NCBI GenBank assembly: GCA_947631455.1
Contig: CANRLH010000007.1
Span: forward strand, 42,958-106,957
Direction: 5' to 3'
DNA: 64,000 bases
DNA from: an uncultured Clostridia bacterium
Lineage (GTDB): Bacteria > Bacillota > Clostridia > Oscillospirales > Ruminococcaceae
The notes under the pieces were generated by a model. That model searched no databases. It was not told the DNA's origin and worked only from the letters and a program-made list of their open reading frames with translations. Position numbers and translations under genes: made by a program. Below, piece after piece: positions 1-9,069 of this stretch. How positions within the stretch are numbered: position 1 is the stretch's first letter; every line of letters starts with the position of its first letter.

Positions 1-1962
1 ACAACGACAAAGCTTGTGCTGATCACACCTGACGGAAAGCTCTTGTATAATCACTACTGCTCAAATAAGGGTCAGCCGCTGGACGTTATTACAGAAAAGA
101 TAAAAGAGATATACTCGCTTTCGGGAGACCGTATAAGGATAAAAGCTTCAGCAGTCACCGGCTACGGCGAGGATCTTATAAAGGCGGGGCTTGGCATTGA
201 TTTCGGTATTGTTGAGACGGTCGCGCATTTTAAGGCGGCTTCTTACTTCTGCCCTGAGGTCGATTTTATCATAGACATCGGCGGTCAGGACATAAAATGC
301 TTTAAGATAAAAAACAATGCCATAGACAGCATTATGTTGAATGAGGCATGCTCTTCCGGATGCGGCTCTTTCATACAGACGTTTGCAAAGGCTCTGGGCT
401 ATGAAATAGCAGATTTTGCAAGGATCGGTCTTTTTGCAAAGGCGCCGGTAGAGCTCGGTTCACGCTGCACTGTATTTATGAACAGCTCGGTAAAGCAGGC
501 GCAGAAGGACGGAGCAAGCGTTGAGGACATCTCTGCGGGACTTTCTTCAAGCATTATAAAAAACGCTATCTATAAGGTCATCAGGGCAAAGAGCGTTGAT
601 GAGCTTGGGAAAAATATAGTCGTACAGGGCGGAACCTTTTTAAACGACGCCGTTTTGCGCGCGTTTGAAAAAGAGCTTAAGAGAGATGTTATACGTCCGG
701 CGATAGCAGGACTTATGGGAGCATTCGGCTGTGCGCTTTACGCAAAGGAAAAGGCTGACGATGAGTTTGTCTCGTCAATTCTTTCAAAAGAACAGATAGA
801 GAGCTTTTCATATAAGCCTTCCTCAGCAGTATGCGGAGGCTGCGGTGCACACTGTAACCTTACTGTGATAAAGTTTAATGACGGACGCAGATTCATTTCC
901 GGAAACCGCTGTGAAAGGGGTGCCGGAATAAAGAAAACCGACGTGATGGAAAACACAATAGAATATAAATACGGACTTTTGCGTGAATACGAAAGCATAA
1001 AGCCCGACAAGCCTATCGCAAAGGTAGGGCTACCAATGACGCTTTCTTATTACGATCTGCTGCCGTTTTTCCACACGGTGTTTACGTCGCTGGGTTTTGA
1101 GGTGGTGCTTAGCGAGGAATCCTCAAGAGATACCTATTACAAGGGCCAGCAGACGATTCCGTCTGACACGGTGTGCTATCCGGCAAAGCTTGCGCACGGG
1201 CATATAATGAGCCTGCTTGAAAAGGGAGCGGATTTTATCTTCTATCCTTGTATGAGCTATAATGTTGATGAGGGCGGTTCGGATAATCACTACAACTGCC
1301 CGGTGGTAGCCTATTACCCTGAGCTTTTGAAGGCAAATATGCCGCAGCTTAACGACGATAATTTTATATATCCGTATCTTGATATAAACAGAAAAAATCA
1401 CACCGCAAAGGCTTTGTCAAGAGCGCTTAAGAAATACGGCATAACAAAGGATCAGGTATACGGCGTTTTGAACAAGGCGTATTCTGAACAGGTAAGATAT
1501 CGCAAGAAGATAGAAGCAAAGGCGCAGGAAATAATACTTGAGGCAAGAAAGCAAGGCAAAAAAATAATAGTTCTGGTAGGACGACCGTACCACACAGACC
1601 CTGAGATAAATCATGGAATACATAAGCTTATAGCGTCATTGGGTCTTGCTGTTGTAACGGGAGACAGCGTAGCTAACTTATCAAAGGTTCCGGAGCTTGA
1701 CGTTTTAAATCAGTGGACTTACCATTCAAGAATGTACCGCGCCGCCGAGTATGTTACCACACAGCCTGATATGCAGCTTGTGCAGCTTGTGTCCTTCGGC
1801 TGCGGAATAGACGCTGTTACGACCGATGAGATAAGAGCGATACTTGAGGAAAAAGGAAAGCTTTATACCCAGCTCAAAATTGATGAGATAAATAATCTGG
1901 GTGCAGCTAAAATAAGACTGAGAAGTCTGGTTGCGTCTATTGAGGAAAAGGAGGGGAAGTAA
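1..1962 (+). CDS. Acyl-CoA dehydratase activase (BadF/HgdC-type ATPase plus C-terminal activase-related region), 5' partial
   Basis: The reading frame is open to base 1 and begins inside an ASKHA nucleotide-binding motif (TTTK before the ORF-track GTG), so the true start lies upstream of the window. The visible part has a BcrA/BadF/HgdC ATPase domain (roughly the first 250 residues), with cysteines in ACSSGCGSF and LGSRCTVF that match the positions of the [4Fe-4S] ligands of 2-hydroxyglutaryl-CoA dehydratase activase. It then has the CGGCGAHC cysteine cluster and a DUF2229-like region. Family members use ATP to drive one-electron activation of an oxygen-sensitive dehydratase, but the substrate is unknown. 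The next gene starts 1 bp after the stop with a strong SD and encodes the usual partner, so the two are an operon. Long fused versions of about 1400 residues exist, so much of this protein may be missing. Confidence 0.88.
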   Translation, partial: TTTKLVLITPDGKLLYNHYCSNKGQPLDVITEKIKEIYSLSGDRIRIKASAVTGYGEDLIKAGLGIDFGIVETVAHFKAASYFCPEVDFIIDIGGQDIKCFKIKNNAIDSIMLNEACSSGCGSFIQTFAKALGYEIADFARIGLFAKAPVELGSRCTVFMNSSVKQAQKDGASVEDISAGLSSSIIKNAIYKVIRAKSVDELGKNIVVQGGTFLNDAVLRAFEKELKRDVIRPAIAGLMGAFGCALYAKEKADDEFVSSILSKEQIESFSYKPSSAVCGGCGAHCNLTVIKFNDGRRFISGNRCERGAGIKKTDVMENTIEYKYGLLREYESIKPDKPIAKVGLPMTLSYYDLLPFFHTVFTSLGFEVVLSEESSRDTYYKGQQTIPSDTVCYPAKLAHGHIMSLLEKGADFIFYPCMSYNVDEGGSDNHYNCPVVAYYPELLKANMPQLNDDNFIYPYLDINRKNHTAKALSRALKKYGITKDQVYGVLNKAYSEQVRYRKKIEAKAQEIILEARKQGKKIIVLVGRPYHTDPEINHGIHKLIASLGLAVVTGDSVANLSKVPELDVLNQWTYHSRMYRAAEYVTTQPDMQLVQLVSFGCGIDAVTTDEIRAILEEKGKLYTQLKIDEINNLGAAKIRLRSLVASIEEKEGK

Positions 1963-1963
1963 A

Positions 1964-3202
1964 ATGGCAGGATCAAAAAGAGTTCCGAAACCGTTTTTAA
2001 CCGATACGATGAAAAAAGAATACACTATTTTAGTTCCTGATATGCTCCCTATCCATTTTAAGCTTATCATTGCCATTTTAGAAGAGTACGGATACAGGCT
2101 TGAGCTTTTGCAGACCTCTACCAGAGCAGTTATTGATGAAGGACTTAAAAACGTCCACAACGATACCTGTTATCCTGCGCTGCTTGTTATCGGGCAGTTT
2201 ATGGAGGCGCTTAAAAGCGGCAAGTACGATGTCAATAAAACCGCGCTTATGATAACCCAGACGGGCGGCGGATGCAGAGCTTCAAACTATATACACCTGT
2301 TAAGAAAGGCTCTTGCAGCTGATTTTCCTCAGGTTCCGGTAATATCCTTAAACTTTTCAGGCCTTGAAAAGCAGTCATCATTTAAGATAACTCCTGCTAT
2401 TGCTCTTAAGCTTATTTATGCGGTTATGTACGGCGATCTTCTGATGCTTCTTTATAATCAATGCCGCCCCTATGAAATAAACACAGGGGACACCGACAGG
2501 GTTTTGGAATTTTGGCAGGATAAGCTTTCTTATGCGCTTAAGCACAATAAATATTTTAACACGAAAAAGCTTTACAGAATGATACTTGACAGCTTTAAGG
2601 CTATTCCGAGAACAAAGGACAAAAAGCCGAGAGTTGGAATCGTGGGCGAAATTTATGTAAAGTATTCTCCTCTGGCAAACAACGGCCTAAATGAATTTTT
2701 GATCTCAGAGGGCTGTGAGCCTTATGTGCCCGGACTTCTTGACTTTGTTTTGTACTGTGCATCTGATTCTCTTAACGACAAGCGGCTTTACGATTCGGTT
2801 ACGGCAAGAACGCTTATGTTTGATATCGGCTATGAGGTCCTTTATAAATTCCAAAAGCAGCAGATCAAGGTTATCGAGGAGCACGGTGAGTTTTTTCCGC
2901 CGCACGATTTTGAGGAACTGAGAGTATACGCCGATAAGTATATAAATCAGGGCGTTAAGATGGGAGAGGGATGGCTGATAACGGCAGAGATGGCTGCTCT
3001 TGCGGAAACGGGAACGAAGAATATCATCTGCACGCAGCCGTTTGGTTGTCTGCCTAATCACATAGTGGCAAAGGGAATGAGCAGAGTGATCAAGCAAGCG
3101 TATCCGGACGCAAATATAGTGGCGATAGACTATGATCCCGGAGCTACAAAGGTCAATCAGGAAAACAGAATCAAGCTTATGCTTGCAAATGCGAGAGAAT
3201 AA
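1964..3202 (+). CDS. 2-hydroxyacyl-CoA dehydratase-like activase-associated protein (COG3581-like)
   Basis: The start is the ATG at 1964, behind GGAGGGG and 1 bp after the upstream stop; the longer ORF-track start at 1931 lies inside the upstream gene. The 412-residue product carries the cysteines typical of the family (NDTCYP, QTGGGCRAS, QPFGCLPN) that can hold an iron-sulfur cluster. In many Clostridia this region is fused to the C-terminus of the activase; here it is a separate, translationally coupled gene. Family membership is clear, but no biochemical role is established for this two-gene unit. A second dehydratase subunit gene is not visible in the window. Confidence 0.82.
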   Translation: MAGSKRVPKPFLTDTMKKEYTILVPDMLPIHFKLIIAILEEYGYRLELLQTSTRAVIDEGLKNVHNDTCYPALLVIGQFMEALKSGKYDVNKTALMITQTGGGCRASNYIHLLRKALAADFPQVPVISLNFSGLEKQSSFKITPAIALKLIYAVMYGDLLMLLYNQCRPYEINTGDTDRVLEFWQDKLSYALKHNKYFNTKKLYRMILDSFKAIPRTKDKKPRVGIVGEIYVKYSPLANNGLNEFLISEGCEPYVPGLLDFVLYCASDSLNDKRLYDSVTARTLMFDIGYEVLYKFQKQQIKVIEEHGEFFPPHDFEELRVYADKYINQGVKMGEGWLITAEMAALAETGTKNIICTQPFGCLPNHIVAKGMSRVIKQAYPDANIVAIDYDPGATKVNQENRIKLMLANARE

Positions 3203-3238
3203 GCATAACAGCATATATTTGAAAGGAAGGATCTGATT

Positions 3239-4735
3239 ATGAGGCTTGCTGCTGTATTCAAGGATAACATGGTCTTGCAAAGAGATAAGGAAATAAGAAT
3301 TTTCGGCAGCTGCAACAAGGGTGATGAAATAGTTGTAACTCTTGCCGGTGTAACGGTAAAGACAAAAAGCAAGGGCGGCAGGTTTTTGGTTAATTTTCCG
3401 CCGCTTGAAAAGCAGACGGGAGTAGAGCTTTATGTTACAAACGGACTTGAAACAATAACGAGAAAAAATATAGCCGTTGGCGAGGTATGGCTTGCCGGAG
3501 GGCAGTCTAATATGGAGCTTTCGATTGCAAATTCCAAGGACTCTGACAAGTACCTGGAGCTTGCAGAAAAAAGCGATATCCGATATTATAATGTCCCGAG
3601 AATGGAATACAAGAACGATGAGTTTTATGAGGCGGAAAAGAACAGCGAATGGACCTTTCACTCAAAGGAAAAGGCAAAGGATTGGAGCGCGGTTGCGTTT
3701 CACTTTGCCAGAATGCTTGAGGAGGAGCTCGACCTTACAATCGGAATAATAGGATGTAATCTGGGAGGGACCTCGGCTAGCTCATGGATAGACAGAGAAA
3801 CACTTTCAAGCGATCCCGTTACCAACCAATACGTTATCGACTATGACAGGAAGATCGGTGACAAAACCGCCGAGGAGCAGAAAAAAGAGTATGATGGGTA
3901 TAAGGAGTACTCAAAGGAATGGAATAAAAAGCTGGGTGAGTTTTATGCTGAAAATCCAAACGGCTCATGGGATGAGGCTTTAAAATACGCGGGAGAAAAT
4001 CGCTGGCCCGGACCGATGGGGCTTACGAACCCGTTCAGATTAAGCGGGCTTTACGATATAATGCTGTCGCGTGTGGCTCCGTTTGCTATAAGGGGCTTTA
4101 TCTATTATCAGGGCGAGGAAGACACTTCAGTCTGCGAGCGTTATGACGCGGTATTCAATATGCTTATAAAGGCTTGGCGCAGATACTTTTTAGACGATAA
4201 CCTGCCGTTTATATGCGTGTCTCTTCCAATGTTCTGGTATCACGATGCACCTGATGACAAGACCTGGCCGGTCGTTCGTCAGGCACAGCAAAACGCCGCG
4301 AAGAAAAATAAGGGAGTTTATACCGCTGTGGCGCTTGACTGCGGCGAGCTTGACAACATTCACCCAACCGACAAGCTGCCTGTTGGACAGCGACTCGCGC
4401 TTTTGGCGCTTGATAAGGTTTACGGTATATCAAAAAATGCGGACGCGCCGGAGTTTTGCGGCTCTTCTCAGAACGGCGGCAAGGTCAGGATAACATTTAA
4501 AAATACCTGCGGCGGGCTTGTGCTTAAATTCTCCGATAAGCCAATAGGTTTTGAGATTTCAGACGACGGTAAAACCTTTACACCCGCTAAAGCTGAGATA
4601 TCTTCAGACGATGTTATAATCACGGCGGATAAAAAGATAACCGATGTAAGATATCAATGGGTAAACTACGGAGAGGTTAATCTGTTCGGCAAAAACGGAC
4701 TTCCGGCGGCGTCATTTTGGGCAAAGATAAATTGA
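3239..4735 (+). CDS. Sialate O-acetylesterase-like carbohydrate esterase
   Basis: The start is the ATG at 3239 behind GAAAGGAAGG. The product has 498 residues and no signal peptide, so it is likely cytoplasmic. The motif AGGQSNMEL holds the nucleophile serine of the SASA/SGNH esterase family, and DNIHP near residue 375 fits the catalytic Asp/His block. Family members remove O-acetyl groups from sialic acid or acetylated glycans. An N-terminal beta-rich region (about 1-90) and a C-terminal beta domain flank the hydrolase core. The 37-bp gap to the upstream gene and the overlap with the downstream gene suggest cotranscription, although the functions do not obviously connect. Confidence 0.83.
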   Translation: MRLAAVFKDNMVLQRDKEIRIFGSCNKGDEIVVTLAGVTVKTKSKGGRFLVNFPPLEKQTGVELYVTNGLETITRKNIAVGEVWLAGGQSNMELSIANSKDSDKYLELAEKSDIRYYNVPRMEYKNDEFYEAEKNSEWTFHSKEKAKDWSAVAFHFARMLEEELDLTIGIIGCNLGGTSASSWIDRETLSSDPVTNQYVIDYDRKIGDKTAEEQKKEYDGYKEYSKEWNKKLGEFYAENPNGSWDEALKYAGENRWPGPMGLTNPFRLSGLYDIMLSRVAPFAIRGFIYYQGEEDTSVCERYDAVFNMLIKAWRRYFLDDNLPFICVSLPMFWYHDAPDDKTWPVVRQAQQNAAKKNKGVYTAVALDCGELDNIHPTDKLPVGQRLALLALDKVYGISKNADAPEFCGSSQNGGKVRITFKNTCGGLVLKFSDKPIGFEISDDGKTFTPAKAEISSDDVIITADKKITDVRYQWVNYGEVNLFGKNGLPAASFWAKIN

Positions 4736-5604
4736 TCTGCACCCTATGTCCAAGAGAATGCGGCGTTGATCGAAGCGTATCGACCGGATTTTGCGGTATG
4801 GGTGATGAAATAACCGCCGCAAAGGCTTATCTCCACCGCTTTGAAGAGCCGCCAATAAGCGGTGACAGGGGAAGCGGCACGGTGTTCTTTTCGGGCTGCA
4901 ATCTGGCTTGTGTGTTTTGTCAAAACGCTGAGATTTCTCACAGGAGATTCGGTAGAGAAATAACCCCAAAGCGGCTTGCCGATATTTTTTACGAGCTTGA
5001 GGATAAGGGCGCTCACAACATAAATCTTGTTACGCCGTCTCATTTTACACATGGCATCATAAGGGCGCTTGATATTGCAAAGCCTCGCCTCAAGATTCCC
5101 GTTGTGTTTAATTCATCAGGGTACGAAAAGATCCGGACGCTTAAACTGTGGGAGGGATATGTTGACATATACCTTCCCGATTTAAAATATGTTTCGCCTG
5201 AGCTTTCAGAAAAGTACTCAAAAGCGGCGGATTATTTTAAACATACCTCAGAAGCGATTTTGGAGATGAGGCGTCAGGTTGGGGATTTACAGTTTGATGA
5301 AAACGGGATCCTCAAAAGTGGTCTTATTATACGACACCTTATACTTCCGGGCTGTTACAAGGACAGCTTATCTGCGCTTAAGTGGATATCGGAAAACATA
5401 AGAGGTGAATTCCTGGTAAGCATAATGAATCAGTATACGCCAAATCAAAATGTAAGCGGCACCAAGCTTGACAGGCGGGTATCAACTTTTGAATACAAAA
5501 AGGTGTTAAGATTTGCTGAGCAGCTCGGACTTAAAGGATTTTCGCAGGAGCGTGAAGCCGCAAAAAGTATATACACTCCGTTATTTGATTTGGAAGGAAT
5601 ATAA
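4717..5604 (+). CDS. Radical SAM protein, PflX-like (pyruvate formate-lyase-activating enzyme homologue)
   Basis: The radical SAM cluster motif CNLACVFC is clear near residue 66, preceded by the N-terminal cysteine pattern CTLCPRECGVD that marks the COG1313/PflX family. Members bind [4Fe-4S] and SAM, but their substrates are not established. The ORF-track start is a TTG at 4717 inside the upstream gene; a second TTG at 4732 overlaps the upstream stop and would give a product starting at the conserved cysteine block. Neither has a good SD, so the start is uncertain and translational coupling is likely. The gene ends just before a strong terminator. Confidence 0.82.
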   Translation: MGKDKLICTLCPRECGVDRSVSTGFCGMGDEITAAKAYLHRFEEPPISGDRGSGTVFFSGCNLACVFCQNAEISHRRFGREITPKRLADIFYELEDKGAHNINLVTPSHFTHGIIRALDIAKPRLKIPVVFNSSGYEKIRTLKLWEGYVDIYLPDLKYVSPELSEKYSKAADYFKHTSEAILEMRRQVGDLQFDENGILKSGLIIRHLILPGCYKDSLSALKWISENIRGEFLVSIMNQYTPNQNVSGTKLDRRVSTFEYKKVLRFAEQLGLKGFSQEREAAKSIYTPLFDLEGI

Positions 5605-5611
5605 ACAAGAA

Positions 5612-5653
5612 AACCTCTCGTGAGACCTTGTGCGCTCACGAGAGGTTTTTTAA
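5612..5653 (+). terminator. Intrinsic terminator after the PflX-like gene
   Basis: A perfect 13-bp stem (AACCTCTCGTGAG and its complement) with a 10-nt loop is followed by a run of T. It closes the operon that begins with the activase genes. Confidence 0.92.
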
Positions 5654-5905
5654 GATAGGTACTTCTATCTAACCCGCAAAGTATAATTTATCACTTGTTT
5701 TACAGCAAGATATAATCGAAAGTGGTTTGTTTTCATTTTATATTATACTTCATTGCTTTTAAAAGCGGCGTCAAAATATGTCGACGAAATGTAAAACAGT
5801 AAAAATGCTATGCGGTGTTATTTATATTTTTATAATATTATAATCTCAGAAAATGCTGATTCGATCCTTTAAGTCTGACAAATTTATATCAAAATAACTT
5901 GAGCT

Positions 5906-5937
5906 GCTGCATGTCTGTTTTGAAATGCAGCTTTTTT
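5906..5937 (+). terminator. Orphan intrinsic terminator
   Basis: A 7-bp stem GCTGCAT/ATGCAGC with a 12-nt loop is followed by TTTTTT. There is no gene between it and the previous terminator, about 250 bp upstream. Confidence 0.7.
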
Positions 5938-5971
5938 ATGCTCTGAATATCTCATCCATTTCTCCACTTAT

Positions 5972-5990
5972 ATTAGAATTACATTCTAAT
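5972..5990. promoter_or_regulatory. Perfect 19-bp palindrome, candidate operator of the XRE gene
   Basis: ATTAGAAT-TAC-ATTCTAAT is an exact 8-3-8 inverted repeat ending 10 bp before the -35 box of the XRE/TPR regulator. Its position suggests autoregulation; this is inferred. Confidence 0.6.
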
Positions 5991-5999
5991 AATTCTCTA

Positions 6000-6028
6000 T
6001 TGCGTAAAGCTAATATGAATGATATAAT
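6000..6028 (+). promoter_or_regulatory. Sigma-A type promoter of the XRE/TPR regulator
   Basis: TTGCGT, a 17-bp spacer, then a perfect TATAAT, 40 bp before the chosen ATG. Confidence 0.7.
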
Positions 6029-6068
6029 TATTGTGTAATAAAGTTATCTACATTTGGATGTGATTTTT

Positions 6069-7184
6069 ATGACTTTTTCACAAAATATTAAAAGACTTCG
6101 TAAAATAAGAAATTTAACGCAGGACGCTCTTTCAAGGGAGCTTGGCGTATCATATCAAACTATAAGCAAATGGGAGTGCGGAGATTCTTTTCCGGATCTT
6201 GGTATGGTTATGAACATTGCTTACTACTTTGAAGTGTCGCTGGACGAGCTTTGCGGCATGGACGAGGTTAGAAATCAGAGAAAGTATGACGAGATAAAAA
6301 CGGTGCTTTTAAAAAACTATCGAGAAAATCGTGCTGAGGATAATATCGGTTTTTTAAAAGAGCAGCTAAAAAGCTTTCCGGACAATATAGATCTTTGGTT
6401 TGAACTTGGCCGTTCTCAGTTTTTGACTAATGTTAATGGCGACGAGAGTAATAAGGATATTCTTTACGACGCAATAGATACCTTTAAATACATATTAAGT
6501 ATAAGCGACAACAATAAGATACGAAGTCAGGCGTCCTACTTTATTAGTCTCAGCTATTATTACGGCGGAAATGCCGATGAGGCACTTAATGCAGCAAAAG
6601 AAGTTCAGTACGGACTTGACAGAAATATTGTGCTTTCAACGGCCTTGAGCGGGAACGACAGAGATGAGTGCTTGAGAAACAACATTACCGCTCTTTGTGC
6701 ACAGCTTTGTAATCAACTAAGAGAGTACTCTGACCCTGATGTGATATATAACTATATGAGAGTAGATTATGAAAGGCGGATGATTTTAGAAAAAGCCGTA
6801 TCGCTACTAGAATGGCTTTACGAGGACGGAGACTTTTTGAGCGTTCATAAGGATATGTCCGATCTTTACCGCGTTATAGGAGCAATCTATATGCACGAGA
6901 ATAATCACGACCAAGCACTTAAGGCTCTTGATAAAGCGGCTGATCACGCCATTGCTTTTGACAACCTTCCAAAAGATAAGCTTTCGCATACATCGCTGTT
7001 GGTACGTGGAATGGTAGACGACTTATCCGGATTTATAGACGATTCGTCAAACAATATGAGCTTTCCGCTTTTAAACGGCTATTTGACACAGGAGAGGTAT
7101 GATCCGATAAGAAGGCGAAAAGAGTTTAACGATATAAGGCAAAAGCTGAAGGCTCAGACAGACGGCAAAGAATTTGGATTCTAA
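6069..7184 (+). CDS. XRE-family transcriptional regulator with TPR-like C-terminal region
   Basis: Residues 1-65 form a Cro/CI helix-turn-helix (LTQDALSRELGVSYQTISKWE). The remaining 300 residues are helical and repeat-like (for example YNYMRVDYERR and DQALKALDKAADHA), resembling the TPR sensor halves of peptide- or starvation-responsive regulators. The start is taken as the ATG at 6069, because the TTG at 6054 adds five residues without an SD. An upstream palindrome and a good promoter suggest autoregulation. The ligand and target genes are unknown. The next small membrane gene starts 58 bp downstream and could be cotranscribed. Confidence 0.82.
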   Translation: MTFSQNIKRLRKIRNLTQDALSRELGVSYQTISKWECGDSFPDLGMVMNIAYYFEVSLDELCGMDEVRNQRKYDEIKTVLLKNYRENRAEDNIGFLKEQLKSFPDNIDLWFELGRSQFLTNVNGDESNKDILYDAIDTFKYILSISDNNKIRSQASYFISLSYYYGGNADEALNAAKEVQYGLDRNIVLSTALSGNDRDECLRNNITALCAQLCNQLREYSDPDVIYNYMRVDYERRMILEKAVSLLEWLYEDGDFLSVHKDMSDLYRVIGAIYMHENNHDQALKALDKAADHAIAFDNLPKDKLSHTSLLVRGMVDDLSGFIDDSSNNMSFPLLNGYLTQERYDPIRRRKEFNDIRQKLKAQTDGKEFGF

Positions 7185-7242
7185 CAGTTATTACGTAGTT
7201 TGTAACCGGCATTTTAATTTGTATATCAGGAGGCTTATAGAG

Positions 7243-7413
7243 ATGAAATTATTTGAAAGATGCAGATCGCTTTGTAAAATACTGATTGTTTTGTGTATAC
7301 TGATTGGAATTGCTCTTGGTGTCAGCCAAAACTTTATCCACGGGAAAGTAACAGGCTATGAATGTACTGAACAATTTACGCAACCTCACAGAAATCTCGC
7401 AGATAATTCGTAG
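7243..7413 (+). CDS. Small single-span membrane protein (56 aa), unknown
   Basis: The ATG at 7243 has the SD CAGGAGG at 8-10 bp; the longer ORF-track start overlaps the upstream gene and lacks an SD. The product has one hydrophobic segment (about residues 13-29, LCKILIVLCILIGIALG) and a polar tail. It was not recognised. It may be an accessory of the upstream XRE/TPR regulator, or spurious. Confidence 0.5.
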   Translation: MKLFERCRSLCKILIVLCILIGIALGVSQNFIHGKVTGYECTEQFTQPHRNLADNS

Positions 7414-7414
7414 A

Positions 7415-7446
7415 TAAAAAATAAACCCCCGATTTTTCGGGGGTTT
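7415..7446 (-). terminator. Terminator downstream of tRNA-Ser
   Basis: AAACCCCC/GGGGGTTT stem with an 8-nt loop. The T-rich tail lies on the minus strand, so it best serves the tRNA-Ser transcript, but it may act both ways for the small gene at 7243. Confidence 0.8.
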
Positions 7447-7455
7447 AATGCTGTA

Positions 7456-7548
7456 TGGCGGAGAAGGAGGGATTCGAACCCTCGATGCGCTACAAACGCA
7501 TACACGAGTTCCAGTCGTGCGCCATAAACCGGGCTAGGCGACTTCTCC
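7456..7548 (-). tRNA. tRNA-Ser (anticodon GGA)
   Basis: Read on the minus strand: a 7-bp acceptor GGAGAAG/CTTCTCC, encoded CCA, anticodon stem CACGA/TCGTG with loop CTGGAAC, a long variable arm (TGCG/CGCA) typical of class II tRNAs, and a T arm GAGGG-TTCGAAT-CCCTC. The anticodon GGA reads UCC/UCU. Confidence 0.94.
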
Positions 7549-7611
7549 GAACAAGGTATATAGTACCATGTTTTAAGGCGTTTGTCAAGATGAAAATTTA
7601 ATCAACAGCGA

Positions 7612-7644
7612 AAATAGCAAAAGCGGAAAGAAAACCTTTCCGCT
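7612..7644 (-). terminator. Terminator of the ppa operon
   Basis: On the minus strand: AGCGGAAAG/CTTTCCGCT stem, 5-nt loop, then a T-rich tail, 33 bp past the ppa stop. Confidence 0.8.
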
Positions 7645-7677
7645 CAAATTTTGATTTTTTAAGTTCGGCAATACTGA

Positions 7678-8208
7678 CTATTTGCAGAAGTTTTCAATAT
7701 ATCTGTCAATGCAGTTTTGTATTATTTCCTTTGCCTTTTCCGCTCCTTCTATTTCGTTGACATCGGTCTGCTTACCTTCAAGTGTTTTGTATACCGAAAA
7801 AAAGTGACTCATTTCATCAAAAATATGCTTTGGAAGATGGGAAATGTCCGTATATGGGTTGAATGTGGGGTCGTTGTGAGGAATGGCTATGATTTTCTCG
7901 TCAGCCGCTCCGTTATCAAGCATTTTTATAACGCCGATCGGATAGCACTTTACTATCGACATAGGAAACAGAACCTCAGAGCAGAGTACCAGTACATCCA
8001 GAGGATCTCCGTCTTCAGCATAGGTTCTTGGGATAAAGCCGTAATTTTCAGGATAGTGGGTGGACGTGTAAAGTATTCTGTCCATCATCAATACGCCTGT
8101 CTCCTTGTCAAGCTCATATTTTATCTTAGAGCCCTGTGGGATCTCAATGACTGCCATAAAGCTGTCCTTGGATATTCTTTTTGGTGAAATGTTGTGCCAT
8201 ATGTTCAT
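7678..8208 (-). CDS. ppa: Inorganic pyrophosphatase, family I
   Basis: This 176-residue protein has the usual length of bacterial family I pyrophosphatases. It contains YPENYGFIPRT, the signature DGDPLDVLV with the three metal-binding aspartates, and KYELDKETG. It hydrolyses pyrophosphate from biosynthetic reactions in the cytoplasm. The ATG at 8208 has TAGGAG upstream; the SD overlaps the end of the preceding gene's coding region, so the two form a two-gene operon. A minus-strand terminator follows. Confidence 0.96.
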   Translation of the reverse strand: MNIWHNISPKRISKDSFMAVIEIPQGSKIKYELDKETGVLMMDRILYTSTHYPENYGFIPRTYAEDGDPLDVLVLCSEVLFPMSIVKCYPIGVIKMLDNGAADEKIIAIPHNDPTFNPYTDISHLPKHIFDEMSHFFSVYKTLEGKQTDVNEIEGAEKAKEIIQNCIDRYIENFCK

Positions 8209-8219
8209 AAAATCTACTC

Positions 8220-8804
8220 CTAATATTTTATTTTTTTGTCAAAATACAATCCCGCCGACTTTAAATTTTCAGCTGCATCAAATACCGTTTCACCGTCAAG
8301 CTCCACAGTAATAACATCATCCGTATCAGGGTCAAAGTTATCTGCAACAGTATTTGCCGGCTTATCGGTAATTTCAAGAGCTTTAAATAGCTTTTCGTAT
8401 TTCTCTGAGTTTTCGGTAAAAATATATACTTTCTGAAACAGATGAAAATAAATTTCCTCGCCTGTTTTGTGTGAGCCAAATCCAAAGCGTGAAACGCCAT
8501 CGTTAATGAGCAAATCTCCGTAACGATCGATTATCGCCTCAGCGACAGGCTTTGTGCACTCAAGATAGTAAAGGTCAAAGGCGTTTTCGTCATCCTGACA
8601 TGGAAGCTCCAAAAAGAAAAACATGGGCTCAAAAAGCTCCTTAACAGCACCTAATGCCAGAGCGCACATCTTTTCGGCGGACGGATAGATCCAGAAGCCG
8701 CTTTCGGTTCTTTCATAAAACTCGCCCAAGTCGCCGGTATCAGACAGAGAAATCCCGCTTATAAGCTGAAAACCCTTTAACACATTGTTTTCGGCGTTTT
8801 TCAT
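8220..8804 (-). CDS. Conserved-looking hypothetical protein (194 aa)
   Basis: Not recognised. The product is soluble and acidic, with no signal peptide or membrane segment. The start ATG at 8804 has an SD (CGGAGA). The stop is 11 bp before the ppa start, so it is probably cotranscribed with pyrophosphatase. The sequence FGFGSHKTGEEIYFHLFQKV suggests a compact alpha/beta fold, but no family is claimed. Confidence 0.75.
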   Translation of the reverse strand: MKNAENNVLKGFQLISGISLSDTGDLGEFYERTESGFWIYPSAEKMCALALGAVKELFEPMFFFLELPCQDDENAFDLYYLECTKPVAEAIIDRYGDLLINDGVSRFGFGSHKTGEEIYFHLFQKVYIFTENSEKYEKLFKALEITDKPANTVADNFDPDTDDVITVELDGETVFDAAENLKSAGLYFDKKIKY

Positions 8805-8980
8805 TATAATTCTCCGTTTCTATATTTAGTAATTTTATCAAAAAGTCTTCCATTTTAAAACAATATGTGGTATGATATATATGGTCAGGATAATAATATA
8901 TAGAATATTACAATTCACAAGACGTGCTTGTGTACCAAAAAACGTACACACCGCCCAGAATTTGCAATTAGTCCGGATTT

Positions 8981-9008
8981 TTGGACAAATCATATGTTAT
9001 GATAATAT
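8981..9008 (+). promoter_or_regulatory. Candidate promoter of the small membrane gene
   Basis: TTGGAC, a 16-bp spacer and TAATAT about 60 bp before the ATG at 9070. It is moderate in quality. No other feature was seen in 8805-9069. Confidence 0.4.
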
Positions 9009-9069
9009 ACAGGGAGCAACAGAAATATATAGCTTCCACAAAAATAACATTACAGGAGAGGATTTTAAA

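Larger units (their letters stand above)
5654..6068. other. Intergenic region with an orphan terminator and an XRE control site
   Basis: No convincing gene was seen. A TTATCA-17-TATAAT promoter-like pair lies near 5688-5716, and an intrinsic terminator lies at 5906-5937 (stem GCTGCAT/ATGCAGC then six T). A short non-coding transcript is therefore possible. The right end holds the palindrome and promoter listed separately. Confidence 0.4.

Noticed and set aside
2705-3661. 318-aa minus-strand ORF
   Set aside because: Lies antisense across the activase partner and esterase genes, has no SD and a composition (Lys/Arg/Cys/Leu-rich) typical of shadow frames.
8872-9069. N-terminal extension of the ORF at 8872-9240
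   Set aside because: No SD, crosses a likely promoter; the ATG at 9070 has a good SD.
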